Positions 16,731-26,957 of a stretch of 64,000 nt of DNA are shown here, piece by piece. Position numbers and translations under genes: made by a program. Numbering within the stretch: position 1 is the first letter of the stretch; each line of letters begins with the position of its first letter. The notes beneath the pieces are model-generated. The model did not search any database. It was not told where the DNA came from and saw only the letters and a list, made by a program, of their open reading frames with translations. Location of the stretch: positions 26,921-90,920 of the forward strand of contig JAHBUR010000017.1 of assembly GCA_019637975.1 (NCBI GenBank), given 5' to 3'. This stretch comes from Bacteroidota bacterium (GTDB taxonomy: Bacteria; Bacteroidota; Ignavibacteria; UBA10030; UBA6906).

Positions 16731-18440
16731 ATGAACAAACGCATTGTGTTCATTCTCGGTTTCACAACTCTTCTCCTCGGCGGACAAGTGTCCTCGCCGC
16801 TGTACCGCTCGCCCCTCTACCCACAGCTTGAAGCGCTGAAGGAGCGTGGGATGACATACCGCCTGCTGGACAACGATCTTGTTGAAGTGAAACAAGAGTG
16901 GAGCGGCATGTCACGAGTATTCTCCCTCCGCATGCCGAGTGACCAAGAGATACGCGCATGGGCACAAGCACGGGGCATTCCAATAATTGAAATAGATCCC
17001 AACGCGATTGATACGAGCAGGTTTACAGGGTGGTACAGATACTGGACGCAGGTGCCGTTGTCGAATGATGTGCTTCTGCCTCTTGTTGTTGCTGACATAA
17101 ACCGCAATGGGAAACCAGAAGTGTACGGGTCATTTCGAAACTTTGCCTCCACGGATTTTGAAACTCGCACATATGAGGTTGATAGTGCTGGCGAAGTAAT
17201 GTTGGTTCACAATTATGGTCAGCCAAGACCGGGAGTATCACGACTCGCAGTGGACGCTGATTCCGATTCCCTACTGGAAGTAGTATTCACGCTTGGCGGC
17301 ATACTCAAAGATTACGAACAAAGCACAATGTCACACTTTCCTACTGAACTAAGATTCTCTTATCAACGCTACCAAAGTCCTGCCGTGGGGCCGGGCCTTA
17401 CTGGGATCTTCATGGGCTCCTTGGACGGGGATGGCTTCGTTGATTTCCTCTATATGGGTTCCGAACCTGACTCGGCTGACACAACACGAGGAATAGTGAA
17501 GCAGTACGTCGCAGAGTTTGATCCAGTGCTTGGCAATTTTCGTCGAGTGTGGAGTCAAGCATTGCATCCCAATCTTGGTGGCTTTGCGGTCGGTGATTTT
17601 GATTCAGACGAAAAGATGGATTTTGTATCGTCAAGCCTGTTCGGTAATGTGTATTTGGTTGCAAATACCGGGAATGACCAATATCAATTAGTGTGGCAGG
17701 ATAGTTTGCCTTTTGTGAATGCGTACTATCAAACAGCAGGTGATGTGAACGGAAACGGCACACCAGAGTTCTTTGTCGGCGCCGTGATGAACGGATACTA
17801 TCTGATGATGTACGAAGCGGACTCTGTTCATCACTACTCGCCGAGACTTCTCCTCCACTTTCTTGCCGGGGACCTGTACCCGAACAACTATTGCGTTGAC
17901 GTGGACGGAGACGGAAGAGTGGAATTAGTGACAATGGTTGGGACGAATCTAATCATTCTCAAGGCAGATGCAAACAATCACTATTTCGTTTGGTATCTCA
18001 AGAGAGAGGACAGGAAGGATGCATTTGGTATCTGCGATTTTGACAGAGATGGCAAATTAGATTTCATCATAAGCAAGTCAGAGGTAAACAGTCAAGGTCG
18101 GCTCCGACTCTATGCAGACGCGTATCTCTCCTCCGGCCCTGTAGACGTTTCAGAACCACGAGTCCAAAGAAGGACAAGTTCTTTCCAAGTCGACACCTAT
18201 CCCAATCCATTCAATCCTGTCATTACAATCAGGTATCAATTGCCAACTACAGACATGGTTTCAATTGTTGTGCTGGACATTGGCGGAAGGGTTGTTGCCA
18301 GCGCGTTGAATAAGAGAATGCAAGAAGCCGGTCAGCATTCATTACAATGGAACGCGGATGGCTTGCCGTCAGGTGTGTATTTTGTTCAATTGAGAAGCAG
18401 GATGGATGTCTTAACAAGGAAGACCCTTCTTATTCGGTAA
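16731..18440 (+). CDS. Secreted FG-GAP/VCBS repeat protein with T9SS sorting domain
   Basis: A 569-residue protein: signal peptide at about 1-21, then a unique region, then a series of FG-GAP-like repeats with Asp/Asn-rich calcium-binding loops (ADINRNGKPEVYG, VDADSDSLLEVV, GDVNGNGTPEFF, VDVDGDGRVELV, CDFDRDGKLDFI). The last ~80 residues form a T9SS domain with a YPNPFNP core. These repeats fold as beta-propellers; family members serve in adhesion or as surface enzymes or scaffolds, and the ligand is unknown. GTGGAGGAATCACC just before the ATG provides the ribosome site. Similar proteins in this window are at 28740 and 58130. Confidence 0.9.
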   Translation: MNKRIVFILGFTTLLLGGQVSSPLYRSPLYPQLEALKERGMTYRLLDNDLVEVKQEWSGMSRVFSLRMPSDQEIRAWAQARGIPIIEIDPNAIDTSRFTGWYRYWTQVPLSNDVLLPLVVADINRNGKPEVYGSFRNFASTDFETRTYEVDSAGEVMLVHNYGQPRPGVSRLAVDADSDSLLEVVFTLGGILKDYEQSTMSHFPTELRFSYQRYQSPAVGPGLTGIFMGSLDGDGFVDFLYMGSEPDSADTTRGIVKQYVAEFDPVLGNFRRVWSQALHPNLGGFAVGDFDSDEKMDFVSSSLFGNVYLVANTGNDQYQLVWQDSLPFVNAYYQTAGDVNGNGTPEFFVGAVMNGYYLMMYEADSVHHYSPRLLLHFLAGDLYPNNYCVDVDGDGRVELVTMVGTNLIILKADANNHYFVWYLKREDRKDAFGICDFDRDGKLDFIISKSEVNSQGRLRLYADAYLSSGPVDVSEPRVQRRTSSFQVDTYPNPFNPVITIRYQLPTTDMVSIVVLDIGGRVVASALNKRMQEAGQHSLQWNADGLPSGVYFVQLRSRMDVLTRKTLLIR

Positions 18441-18483
18441 CCCAAAGGAGGTTGGGAACTGCCGGATGAGGAAGTAATAAAAA

Positions 18484-18514
18484 CCGGGCGGCAGTGCGTT
18501 CTCACCGCCGCCCG
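18484..18514 (+). terminator. GC-rich hairpin after the FG-GAP gene
   Basis: GGGCGG pairs with CCGCCC across a ~16-base loop, preceded by an A-run and followed by GTCTAAC. It lacks a T-tract, so it may be a weak terminator or the first element of the structured leader that follows. Confidence 0.45.
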
Positions 18515-18517
18515 TCT

Positions 18518-18638
18518 AACGGCAAACGGTTGTCCCGGGACAGCTTGGCTTCGGATGCACTCGGCTGTTCCGGAGGTTTGCCGTTGGTAAAGTGCATAAC
18601 AAAGAATCAACAATCAACACCAACTTTACCAACGGAGG
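18518..18638 (+). promoter_or_regulatory. Structured leader with two overlapping hairpins before the 1004-residue T9SS gene
   Basis: AACGGCAAAC (18518-18527) pairs with GTTTGCCGTT (18576-18585). CGTTGGTAAAGT (18582-18593) pairs perfectly with ACTTTACCAACG (18623-18634). The two share bases 18582-18585, so they compete. The right arm of the second hairpin ends at the first G of the GGAGG ribosome site (18634-18638), six bases before the ATG. This looks like a translation-control element, but no known riboswitch class is recognisable. Confidence 0.55.
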
Positions 18639-18643
18639 TACTT

Positions 18644-21600
18644 ATGTGTTCTCCACGATGTATTCTCGCTCTTTACTTCCTCGTTTGGTCATACGCGGCA
18701 ATTGCCCAGCCAAGCTTGGAAGACACACGCTCGCTTTCTGTCACTGCTCACAGTATGGCATCGGATGGTTACGGCCTGCATTCGGTTAGCGTGGATGGGA
18801 ATGGGTATGTAAATCACCATTTGCTGGATAACAATGGCGTTATTATTTCCGGCTACTCCAGCACCATTGCAGCCGGTCAATATCCCGTAGTTACGTCTTT
18901 TGGCGGTAAGCTTCGCGTTGCATTGAAAACTGGTCAGCAATCAACCACACTCTACCAGAGCAGCAACGGCGGAGCGTCTTGGTCTGCGATTCCAAATATG
19001 CCGACAATTACATCGGATGTTTTCGATCTTGATTCCTACACTGATGATTACGGTACGCATATCGTATGGTCTACGGGAACTTTCGGAGATGTCGAAGTGT
19101 GGCATATGAGTTTCCGAGATAACACAAGCGAATGGTCTACTCCCTTCAACGTCACCAACCTTGCGTCACCGGAGTACGGGTACCGTCCGAAGGTTACGGC
19201 AAGCGAGACAAAGGCGAATGTGTTGTTCTTATGGAGCGGCCAGTTGCACTCCCGTGATCTCACCCTCAGCACAAACCAGTGGGATAACAGCTACGCAACA
19301 GTACCAAACACCAATGCTGCCCTTGCGGTGAACGCCGTAACCTTGGGAGATTCTGTTTATGCTCTTTTCGCACTGATGCCGACAGTACAGGAAAGTCATC
19401 AGTATCAAGATTTCTTTTTCACTCAGCGACACAAGAATACGACGACTTGGCTGAACCCGACCTATGTATCCACAACGACATACGGCCTCGCCTATAGCTA
19501 TTTGCGCAATCGCATGGTAACGGCGGGCGACGCGGTCTACTTTCTTATCAACTGTAATTACAATTTTCTGATACCTCCGCCAGAGCAGATGTGCTATATC
19601 CCCGTGTTGTATCTATGGAGGTATTCTTCCGCTTCCGGTCTTGGCCCTGAGGCGTTGTTTGTCGGCGAGACAAACTTGGAGGCAACAGATGGCTCTTCGC
19701 TGCTTCTCAGCAAATGGAATAATGGCGTGTACGCGTTTTGGTCGGGCGATCCAAACGGCTACAACATGCGCCGCAAACCATTCGCGCTAAACGGAACCGT
19801 TTCGGAGAGGACACTTCTCACGGGAAACAATTGGGTGAGCTACGTTAGCGGGATAGCAGACGGTGCTACGTTCGACACAAGTGTTGCGGTTGATGCCATG
19901 CCCGGTTCCGAAACGTTTGTGCTTGCAAGTGGTACAGCATCTCCTACGAAATTGATCGCTTTAGGAACCTTGAACGCACAGCAGAACTCGCGCTTCACGT
20001 GCGGCGAAAACACGAAAATCGAAGTATACGGCCAACTGAATGCGCTCGGAACAAGTTCGGAGCCCGTTGTCTTCGATGCAGCAAACCCGGCACAGAAATG
20101 GGACCGTCTCGCAGTTTCAACCGGGTTGGCCGTTTCAACAATCAGTTACTGCACAATTCTCAATGCAAACATTGGAGTGGATTGCGCGTACTCGCGGCTC
20201 ATTATGAGCAACGCAACAATTTCGGAATGTCTCACGGGGTTATCCGTCATCAATCCACATCCGAAATACTATTGCATAGTGTCGCAGTCCACGATCAGTA
20301 GCTGCGAGTACTATGGCGCGAGCGTGTTTGATTCCTACGGTGTATTGTTGGATGGCAATCTCATCGCGGACAATGATTGGGGTGCAATGATCAGCGGTGG
20401 AACGGCGTTGCTCACAAAGAATGCCTTTGCCGGAAACAATGTTGGCTTTGCTGCATCATACGGGTCCTACCCGCGCTTGGGCGAAATGGCATTAGACAGT
20501 CCGGGCGAGAATAGTTTCGACAACGCAACCATTGAGATAGCCGCCTTTCTTACCTCGGCGCCCTTTATGGGCCTCGCATCTCAATACGGAGACATGGGTG
20601 GATACAACTGCGTGATTAGTGACGCTCCTGTATTTGTTGACGCATACGACGAGTCGTATGTACTTGCGCAAAGGAATTCGTGGAACGCCGATCCACCGGA
20701 CGATTGGCGTTTCCGCGTGTGGGATCATGCAGTGATTGATTACGACAAACATCTCCCCGAATGCTCTTTTCTGGAAGCAAAACCGGTCGCGGGTCAACCC
20801 TCGCTTCCTTCATTGATGCGAGTGACTCCAGAAAACCGAATGTTGTCCGAGGGAATGATCCATCTTGGCCGAAGAAGATTCGGAGACGCTATACAGACAC
20901 TAAGGTCCCTCGTTGCGGACTACAGCACGTCTGCCGAGGCGCGGGCTGCTCTGGTACACCTTGCGCACGCATACCGTGCATACGCCGCGGAACGGGGCAA
21001 TGATAGCTCGCTGCAAGTGATGAGGCTCTATTTGAGAAACCAGGTGCTGCACAATGAGAACAGCAGTATGCGGAGAATCGCCAGGATTTTGCATGCCGGC
21101 GAATTGTCAAAGGCGGGCGATTTTACGGGCGCCCAGCAGCAATATAGCACGTTGATTAACGAGTCACGCTCATCGAACGAGAGGCTTCATCATGTATTTG
21201 CTGCCTTCATGCTCCAGGCAATAGCGATGGAAAGCAAGAGCAGCGCACTGCCGTATCTTACACGCTTGAGAGCCGAATGGCCCAACGAACATTTGTCGAA
21301 GTTGGCTCAACTCCACTTCGATGGAATTTCTCCGATCTCACGCAGAACTCATCTTGAGAAGAATGGTGCGACACACAATCCCCAAGCAGTACCGCAATCG
21401 TACGCACTGTTCCAGAATTATCCGAACCCGTTCAATCCGTCAACAACCGTCCGGTTCCAAACCCCACATGACGGGTTCGTTTCAGTCAAAGTGTACAACA
21501 TGCTCGGGCAGGAGGTGGCAACTCTTGTCAATGAGCAGCGAGTGGCGGGCGTGCATGAAGTGATATTCGACGCGTCGAGGTTCTCCTCCGGCGTGTACAT

Positions 21601-21658
21601 TTACAAACTTACGGCGGGCGGTTTCACAGCAGCGAAGAAGCTTGTGCTGGTGAAGTAA
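18644..21658 (+). CDS. Large secreted protein: beta-propeller-like, beta-helix, helical repeats, T9SS domain
   Basis: 1004 residues from the ATG at 18644, preceded by GGAGGTACTT; in-frame codons upstream to 18494 lack a signal peptide. A signal peptide covers 1-22. About 25-440 is a repetitive beta region with SxDxGxxW-like BNR/sialidase-type turns. About 470-690 is a right-handed beta-helix-like stretch of short strands (ISYCTILNANIGVDC, ISECLTGLSV, LDGNLIADNDWG). About 780-910 is helical, resembling TPRs (MIHLGRRRFGDAIQTLRSL). The final ~80 residues are a T9SS domain (FQNYPNPFNPS). It is probably surface-exposed; no catalytic residues could be assigned. A strong hairpin terminator follows. 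Confidence 0.85.
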   Translation: MCSPRCILALYFLVWSYAAIAQPSLEDTRSLSVTAHSMASDGYGLHSVSVDGNGYVNHHLLDNNGVIISGYSSTIAAGQYPVVTSFGGKLRVALKTGQQSTTLYQSSNGGASWSAIPNMPTITSDVFDLDSYTDDYGTHIVWSTGTFGDVEVWHMSFRDNTSEWSTPFNVTNLASPEYGYRPKVTASETKANVLFLWSGQLHSRDLTLSTNQWDNSYATVPNTNAALAVNAVTLGDSVYALFALMPTVQESHQYQDFFFTQRHKNTTTWLNPTYVSTTTYGLAYSYLRNRMVTAGDAVYFLINCNYNFLIPPPEQMCYIPVLYLWRYSSASGLGPEALFVGETNLEATDGSSLLLSKWNNGVYAFWSGDPNGYNMRRKPFALNGTVSERTLLTGNNWVSYVSGIADGATFDTSVAVDAMPGSETFVLASGTASPTKLIALGTLNAQQNSRFTCGENTKIEVYGQLNALGTSSEPVVFDAANPAQKWDRLAVSTGLAVSTISYCTILNANIGVDCAYSRLIMSNATISECLTGLSVINPHPKYYCIVSQSTISSCEYYGASVFDSYGVLLDGNLIADNDWGAMISGGTALLTKNAFAGNNVGFAASYGSYPRLGEMALDSPGENSFDNATIEIAAFLTSAPFMGLASQYGDMGGYNCVISDAPVFVDAYDESYVLAQRNSWNADPPDDWRFRVWDHAVIDYDKHLPECSFLEAKPVAGQPSLPSLMRVTPENRMLSEGMIHLGRRRFGDAIQTLRSLVADYSTSAEARAALVHLAHAYRAYAAERGNDSSLQVMRLYLRNQVLHNENSSMRRIARILHAGELSKAGDFTGAQQQYSTLINESRSSNERLHHVFAAFMLQAIAMESKSSALPYLTRLRAEWPNEHLSKLAQLHFDGISPISRRTHLEKNGATHNPQAVPQSYALFQNYPNPFNPSTTVRFQTPHDGFVSVKVYNMLGQEVATLVNEQRVAGVHEVIFDASRFSSGVYIYKLTAGGFTAAKKLVLVK

Positions 21659-21687
21659 ACTCCGTGTGCAATGCCAGATCACCAACA

Positions 21688-21720
21688 AAGGGCGAGTCAC
21701 TTGACTCGCCCTTCTCATTT
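21688..21720 (+). terminator. Strong hairpin terminator
   Basis: AAGGGCGAGTCA and TGACTCGCCCTT form a 12-bp perfect stem with a 2-base nominal loop, followed by CTCATTT. It lies 30 bases after the T9SS gene and, being symmetric, may also act for the convergent phosphorylase gene. Confidence 0.8.
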
Positions 21721-21751
21721 CATGGCGACAGTACAAACCTTTTGCACAGTT

Positions 21752-21792
21752 GTCGTCACGGCACCGAGGTCGCGCACGTCTGCCGTGACGAC
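21752..21792. terminator. Hairpin 3' of the phosphorylase gene
   Basis: GTCGTCACGGCA and TGCCGTGACGAC form a perfect 12-bp inverted repeat around a 17-base loop, 12 bases past the stop of the minus-strand phosphorylase gene. No T-run follows on either strand, so it may stabilise the mRNA 3' end rather than terminate. Confidence 0.5.
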
Positions 21793-21804
21793 CCAGTGGA
21801 GGTT

Positions 21805-23943
21805 CTACCGCTTCTTCGGCAAATAATACTTCTTCGTATACTCCACCACCATCCTATCCGTATTGTACTGCGGAATGAGTGACGCCATCGAGTGGCGAAC
21901 ACGCTTGAGCCACGCATGCGGGATGCCGTCCTTGCCGCGGTCGTAGAACAACGGGAGGACTTCTGTTTCAAGAACGGTGCGGAGCGAGTACGCGTCCTTG
22001 TCGTCTTGTTCGTGATCGGTCGGGGCGGTGGCATCTTCGCCGACAGCCCAGCCGTTTTTGCCGTCGAACGCTTCACGCCACCATCCGTCCATCGTGCTCA
22101 CGTTCAATCCGCCGTGCAGGATTGTCTTTTCGCCGCTTGTGCCGCATGCCTCCATCGGGCGCCGGGGCGTGTTCAGCCACACGTCGGAGCCGGAGACGAG
22201 GTAGCGCGCAACGTTGATGTCGTAGTTCTCAACAAAGACGACCTTGCCGAACATGTCGAGCCGTTTCGTCATGTTGATGATTTCCTGGATGAAGTGCTTG
22301 CCGGCATCGTCCCGCGGGTGAGCTTTCCCCGCAAAAATAATCTGTACAGGTTTCTCTTTATTGTTCAACATGCGGATGGCCCATTCCATGTCGCGGAAGA
22401 AAAGCGGGGCACGCTTGTACGTGGCAAACCGGCGTGCAAAACCGATCGTCAGAACGTCGGGAGAAAGAAGATTCTCGTAGACGCCAAGGCCGTCGCCGCC
22501 GTGGCGGAGGTGTTGTTCGCGCAGCCGCTTGCGGGCAAATTCAATCAGCTCGCGGCGGAGTGAAGTACGCAGCGCCCAGAGTTCGGCGTCGGAAATCTTC
22601 TTCGACTCGATGGATTTCTGCCAATACTTCGCATCGCGGATGCGTTCATGCCATTTCGTTCCGAGCGTGCGGCTGAAAAACTGTGACGCCGTCGGCGACG
22701 CCCAGCCGTTGATGTGAACACCGTTGGTTATGGCTCCGATCGGATCTTCGTCTTTGTTCCAATCGGGGTACAAATCCTTCCACATCTGTACGCTCGTTCT
22801 GCCGTGCAGTTCGCTTACGCCGTTCGCGGCGCGTGACATCTTCAGAGCGAGTACCGTCATGCAGAACGTCTCGTTGATATCATCGGGGCGGATGCGGCCG
22901 TAGCCCATCAAGTGATCGATAGTCAGTCCCGATACCTCGGAGAATTTGTGGAACGCCGTATTCATCAGGTCGCGGCTGAAGCGATCGTGGCCCGCAGGGA
23001 CAGGTGTATGCGTTGTAAACACACAATGATCTTTCACAAACGCTTCTGCTTTTTCGAGAGGCTTCTTCGCATTCAGTTGTTCTCTCAACAATTCCAAGGT
23101 CAGGAATGCCGAATGTCCCTCATTCATATGAAAGACGGAAGGATTGATGCCGATGGCCCGCAACAACCGCACGCCGCCGATGCCGAGTACAATTTCCTGA
23201 GCGATGCGCGTCGTCTGATCGCCGCCGTACACATGCGCTGTGATCTCGCGGGAACGGTCGTCGTTTTGCGGCAGCTTGGTGTCCAGAAGATACACGGTGA
23301 CTCGGCCAACATGAACTGCCCACGCTTGAAACGCAACGAACGTGCCGTTGATTTCAATCGTGCAGACAACGGGATTTCCTTTCTTATCCTTGACGAGAGT
23401 GAGAGGAAGTTTCAGCGGGTCATAAACAGGATAGAGTTCTTGCTGCCACCCATCGTTGGAGATTTGCTGGTTGAAGTATCCCTGACGGTAGAACAGACTG
23501 ATGCCGACAAACGGCAGGCCGAGATCACTGGCGCTTTTGGCATGATCGCCGGAGAGGATGCCGAGGCCGCCGGAGTAGATGCGGAGACTTTCATGCAAAC
23601 CGAACTCGGCACTGAAATATGCAACGGGGGCCTTCTTTAACGACGATGCATTCTTCGATCCCCACGTTCCCTTCTGACTCATGTACAATCGGAAATCATT
23701 GCACACTGCACTCGCATGCTTGAAGAAATCGGGATCCTGTAATTTTCCGCGTAATTCTGGGCCGGAAATCCAGTTCATCACCTCGACAGGATTATGATTG
23801 CTGTGTTCCCAGAAGAACGGAGAGAGTTGTTGGAAAATAGACTGTGCCGATGGATTCCACGACCACCACAGGTTACGGGCAAGCTCGTGCAACTCTGTTA
23901 CAACCTTATCGATGTGTGTTTCCGAGATTCGTTTGATTGCCAC
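21805..23943 (-). CDS. glgP: Alpha-glucan (glycogen/maltodextrin) phosphorylase, GT35
   Basis: A 712-residue phosphorylase of the Thermus/archaeal-like alpha-glucan type. It releases glucose 1-phosphate from the non-reducing end of alpha-1,4-glucans. An N-terminal DUF3417-like region (ELARNLWWSWNPSAQ) is followed by YFSAEFGLHESLRIYSGGLGILSGDH and HMNEGHSAF. The pyridoxal phosphate site is EACGTSGEK, with the Lys near residue 604. The start is GTG at 23943, chosen because AGGAG lies about 10 bases upstream and no ATG is available. It is slightly shorter than the ~820 residues of many relatives. It is monocistronic, with typA upstream in the same direction. Confidence 0.95.
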   Translation of the reverse strand: MAIKRISETHIDKVVTELHELARNLWWSWNPSAQSIFQQLSPFFWEHSNHNPVEVMNWISGPELRGKLQDPDFFKHASAVCNDFRLYMSQKGTWGSKNASSLKKAPVAYFSAEFGLHESLRIYSGGLGILSGDHAKSASDLGLPFVGISLFYRQGYFNQQISNDGWQQELYPVYDPLKLPLTLVKDKKGNPVVCTIEINGTFVAFQAWAVHVGRVTVYLLDTKLPQNDDRSREITAHVYGGDQTTRIAQEIVLGIGGVRLLRAIGINPSVFHMNEGHSAFLTLELLREQLNAKKPLEKAEAFVKDHCVFTTHTPVPAGHDRFSRDLMNTAFHKFSEVSGLTIDHLMGYGRIRPDDINETFCMTVLALKMSRAANGVSELHGRTSVQMWKDLYPDWNKDEDPIGAITNGVHINGWASPTASQFFSRTLGTKWHERIRDAKYWQKSIESKKISDAELWALRTSLRRELIEFARKRLREQHLRHGGDGLGVYENLLSPDVLTIGFARRFATYKRAPLFFRDMEWAIRMLNNKEKPVQIIFAGKAHPRDDAGKHFIQEIINMTKRLDMFGKVVFVENYDINVARYLVSGSDVWLNTPRRPMEACGTSGEKTILHGGLNVSTMDGWWREAFDGKNGWAVGEDATAPTDHEQDDKDAYSLRTVLETEVLPLFYDRGKDGIPHAWLKRVRHSMASLIPQYNTDRMVVEYTKKYYLPKKR

Positions 23944-24073
23944 GATGATGAAGTCTCCTAGTAAAGATGAAACATAGTCCTTGCCGCACGCTTACGTGCC
24001 GGGCGGTGGTGGATCTTCCGCTACCGTATGTATCGGCATGGAATACACTCCTGTGCAGATGCCCCTTGTGATG

Positions 24074-25921
24074 TCACGCCTGCTGCGCGACAAGAGAGTC
24101 CGCTTTCTTCTTGGTCATGCGGTTTCGTTCGTTGGCATCGAGATACCGTTTCCTGATGCGGATGGAGTTTGGCGTGACTTCCACGTATTCGTCGTCACTG
24201 ATCCACTCGACGGCTTGCTCGAGTGTGTGAATATGCGGCGGCTCAAGCCTGATTGCCTCATCAGCCCCTGAGGCGCGCATGTTGGTAAGCTGCTTCGTTT
24301 TGCAGACGTTCACAAGCATATCCTGCTCGCGCGAATTTTCGCCGACAACCATTCCCGCATACACCCGTGTTCCGGGTTCAATAAAGAAGGTGGAACGTTC
24401 GGCAAGCTTCCACATTGCATAGGCTGTTGCATCCCCCGTTTCCATGGCAACGAGGGCCCCTTTGGTACGATGGGCGATGTCGCCTTTGTAGGGCTCATAC
24501 CCGGCAAAGTTGTGATGAAGAATGCCCGTGCCTTTCGTCTGCGTCAGGAACTCGCCGCGGAATCCTATCAGGCCGCGGGCCGGGACGTAGAACTCAAGAC
24601 GCGTGTTGCCGCTGGCAGAAATCATATTCTTCATTTCGCCCTTGCGGCGTCCGAGATTCTCAATCACCACGCCGATGTGTTCTTCGGGCACATCAATAAT
24701 AACATGTTCAATCGGTTCGGCAAGGACGTCGTCTATCCGCTTGTAAATGACTTCGGGACGCGAGACCTGCAATTCATATCCCTCCCGCCTCATATTCTCA
24801 ATAAGAATCGCAAGATGAAGTTCTCCGCGGCCACTCACCTTGAACACATCGGGTGAATCCGTCAACTCAATACGCAGACTGACATTCGAGCGAAGCTCAC
24901 GCGTCAACCGCTCGGCCAGATTGCGCGTCGTAACGTACTTGCCGTCCAATCCTGCAAACGGCGAGTTGTTGACGATAAAGTTCATCGATAGTGTCGGCTC
25001 TTCGATGGCAACGAACGGCAGCGGCGTCGGATCGGCGGCATCGGCAATCGTTTCGCCGATATCGACATCTTCCATTCCTGCAAGCGCGATAATATCGCCG
25101 GCACTTGCTTCATGCACTTCAATACGCTTGAGCCCGTCAAACGTGTACACTTTGGTTACTTTGGCGTCTTCAACGACCTTGTCGCGATGGATGATCTTCA
25201 TCGGCGAACCTAACTTGATGGTCCCGCGGTGCACACGTCCTATCCCCAGGCGTCCGAGATATTCACTGTAATCTATTGTGGTGACGAGCATCTGGAACGG
25301 GGAAGCAGTATCGCCGGGCGGCGGCGGAACGGTGTGAACGATGGCATCAAGAAGAGGCTCGAGCGTTGTACTCTCGTCGTCCAATTCCCGTTTTGCAATT
25401 CCTTGTTTTGCAATGGCATAGATGGTCGGGAAATCGAGCTGATGATCGTTGGCGCCGAGCGAGAGGAACAACTCGAATACCATATCGAGAACTTCGTGCG
25501 CCCTCGCATCTTTCCGATCTATCTTGTTGATGACCACAATCGGTTTGAGATTGAGGTCGAGGGATTTTTTGAGAACGAACTTCGTTCCCGGCAAGGGGCC
25601 TTCCGCCGCATCAACCAGCAGAAGAACGCCGTCCACCATCGTGAGCGTGCGCTCGACTTCGCCGCCGAAATCGGCGTGACCCGGTGTGTCAACGATATTG
25701 ATCTTTGTTCCTTTGTAATGGATGGAAGTATTCTTCGCGAGAATCGTGATACCGCGTTCCCGTTCAAGGTCGTTCGAATCCATTACCCGCGTTACCATTT
25801 GCTGGTTTGAGCGGAATGTACCGGTTTGCCGAAGCATGTGATCCACCAGCGTCGTCTTGCCGTGATCAACATGCGCAATAATGGCGATGTTGCGTATATC
25901 TTCCCTGCGTGCCGTTGACAA
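24074..25921 (-). CDS. typA: Ribosome-associated GTPase TypA/BipA
   Basis: A 615-residue translational GTPase. It has G1 AHVDHGKTT near residue 16-24, the RGITI switch region, [14 protein letters not shown], and G4 NKIDR. EF-G-like domains and the TypA-specific C-terminal domain ([18 protein letters not shown]) follow. It helps ribosome assembly and growth under stress or cold. I choose TTG at 25921 because GAAGGAGAGAGG precedes it and the product then has normal length. An upstream ATG at 26005 would add 28 residues that do not look like TypA. Confidence 0.96.
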   Translation of the reverse strand: MSTARREDIRNIAIIAHVDHGKTTLVDHMLRQTGTFRSNQQMVTRVMDSNDLERERGITILAKNTSIHYKGTKINIVDTPGHADFGGEVERTLTMVDGVLLLVDAAEGPLPGTKFVLKKSLDLNLKPIVVINKIDRKDARAHEVLDMVFELFLSLGANDHQLDFPTIYAIAKQGIAKRELDDESTTLEPLLDAIVHTVPPPPGDTASPFQMLVTTIDYSEYLGRLGIGRVHRGTIKLGSPMKIIHRDKVVEDAKVTKVYTFDGLKRIEVHEASAGDIIALAGMEDVDIGETIADAADPTPLPFVAIEEPTLSMNFIVNNSPFAGLDGKYVTTRNLAERLTRELRSNVSLRIELTDSPDVFKVSGRGELHLAILIENMRREGYELQVSRPEVIYKRIDDVLAEPIEHVIIDVPEEHIGVVIENLGRRKGEMKNMISASGNTRLEFYVPARGLIGFRGEFLTQTKGTGILHHNFAGYEPYKGDIAHRTKGALVAMETGDATAYAMWKLAERSTFFIEPGTRVYAGMVVGENSREQDMLVNVCKTKQLTNMRASGADEAIRLEPPHIHTLEQAVEWISDDEYVEVTPNSIRIRKRYLDANERNRMTKKKADSLVAQQA

Positions 25922-26180
25922 TCTGTACCTCTCTCCTTCAAAAAAAGTCGTGGAGAATAGCGTTCGTGCGAACCTTCCCCCAAGAACAAAAAACGCTTCA
26001 AGCACTCAACCGCCTGCTCGAAGCGGCATCAATATAGGGATTGACGGGCAGAATTCCAATCACGAAATCTTAATGCTTCTTAATGGGAAATGGAACAGGA
26101 GAGTTGGAAACAGAAAGATGTTTGCAGATTCGCCGTGAAGACGTATCTTATGCTGTTTTTAATTCCCGAATGAGGGTAGA

Positions 26181-26939
26181 ATGAACATTTCGTTGTCAAA
26201 CAAAGTCAGCCTGATAACGGGCGGCTCGCGCGGCATTGGTGCAGCAACAGCGCTGATGCTCGCCGAAGCAGGCTCGGAGATCATCCTCAACTACGCTCGC
26301 AACACCGAACGGGCTGGCGCGATTGCAAGCGCGATCCGTGAACTCGGGCGCAAGGTTCTTGTACAAAAGGCGAATGTCGGAAACGCAGCCGAGGCTCGCT
26401 CGCTGGTCGAAGCGGGCATCACATCATTCGGCAAGATCGACATCGTCGTGAATAACGCAGGCATCTGGACGTACGGCGAGATTGGGGCGATGGACGAAAA
26501 AGTGTGGGATGAGACGATGGATGCCAATCTCAAAAGCATTTTCAATATCTGCAACGCTGTCGTCCCTCACATGAAGCGCAATGGCGGCGGACGAATTATC
26601 AATGTCGCTTCAACTGCCGGACAGCGAGGGGAGGCGTTTCACTCGCATTATGCCGCGTCGAAGGGGGGAGTGATTGCTTTCACGAAATCCATCGCCGTCG
26701 AGCTTGCGCCGTTCAACATCCTCGTCAACACCGTTGCGCCGGGTTGGGTTGATACGGAGATGACGGAAGCTGCTCTGGGCGATGAAATGTCCAGGAAGGA
26801 GATTGCCGCGACCATTCCGCTCAATCGGATCGCAACGCCCGAAGATATTGCCGGACCGGTTCTCTTTCTCGCATCCGATCTTGCGCGGCACATCACGGGC
26901 AGCACGATCAGCGTCAATGGCGGCAGCGTGCTTCTGTAA
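26181..26939 (+). CDS. SDR-family oxidoreductase, FabG-like
   Basis: A 252-residue classical short-chain dehydrogenase. It has the cofactor motif TGGSRGIG at residues 13-20, NNAG near 90, a catalytic Ser-Tyr-Lys set (ASTAGQRG then HYAASKGG near 155-159), and the C-terminal GGSVLL. It is most like 3-oxoacyl-ACP reductases, which use NADPH in fatty-acid elongation. Many paralogues of other specificity look the same, so the substrate is open. GAGGGTAGA precedes the ATG. It is followed 18 bases later by aspartate kinase, probably in one transcript. Confidence 0.9.
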   Translation: MNISLSNKVSLITGGSRGIGAATALMLAEAGSEIILNYARNTERAGAIASAIRELGRKVLVQKANVGNAAEARSLVEAGITSFGKIDIVVNNAGIWTYGEIGAMDEKVWDETMDANLKSIFNICNAVVPHMKRNGGGRIINVASTAGQRGEAFHSHYAASKGGVIAFTKSIAVELAPFNILVNTVAPGWVDTEMTEAALGDEMSRKEIAATIPLNRIATPEDIAGPVLFLASDLARHITGSTISVNGGSVLL

Positions 26940-26957
26940 CATCGTCAGGATTGTGCT

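Noticed and set aside
16231..16734. 167-residue plus-strand ORF containing LTLPY repeats
   Set aside because: It is antisense to the sigma factor and reads through the CCTTA microsatellite; no start site or homology signal.
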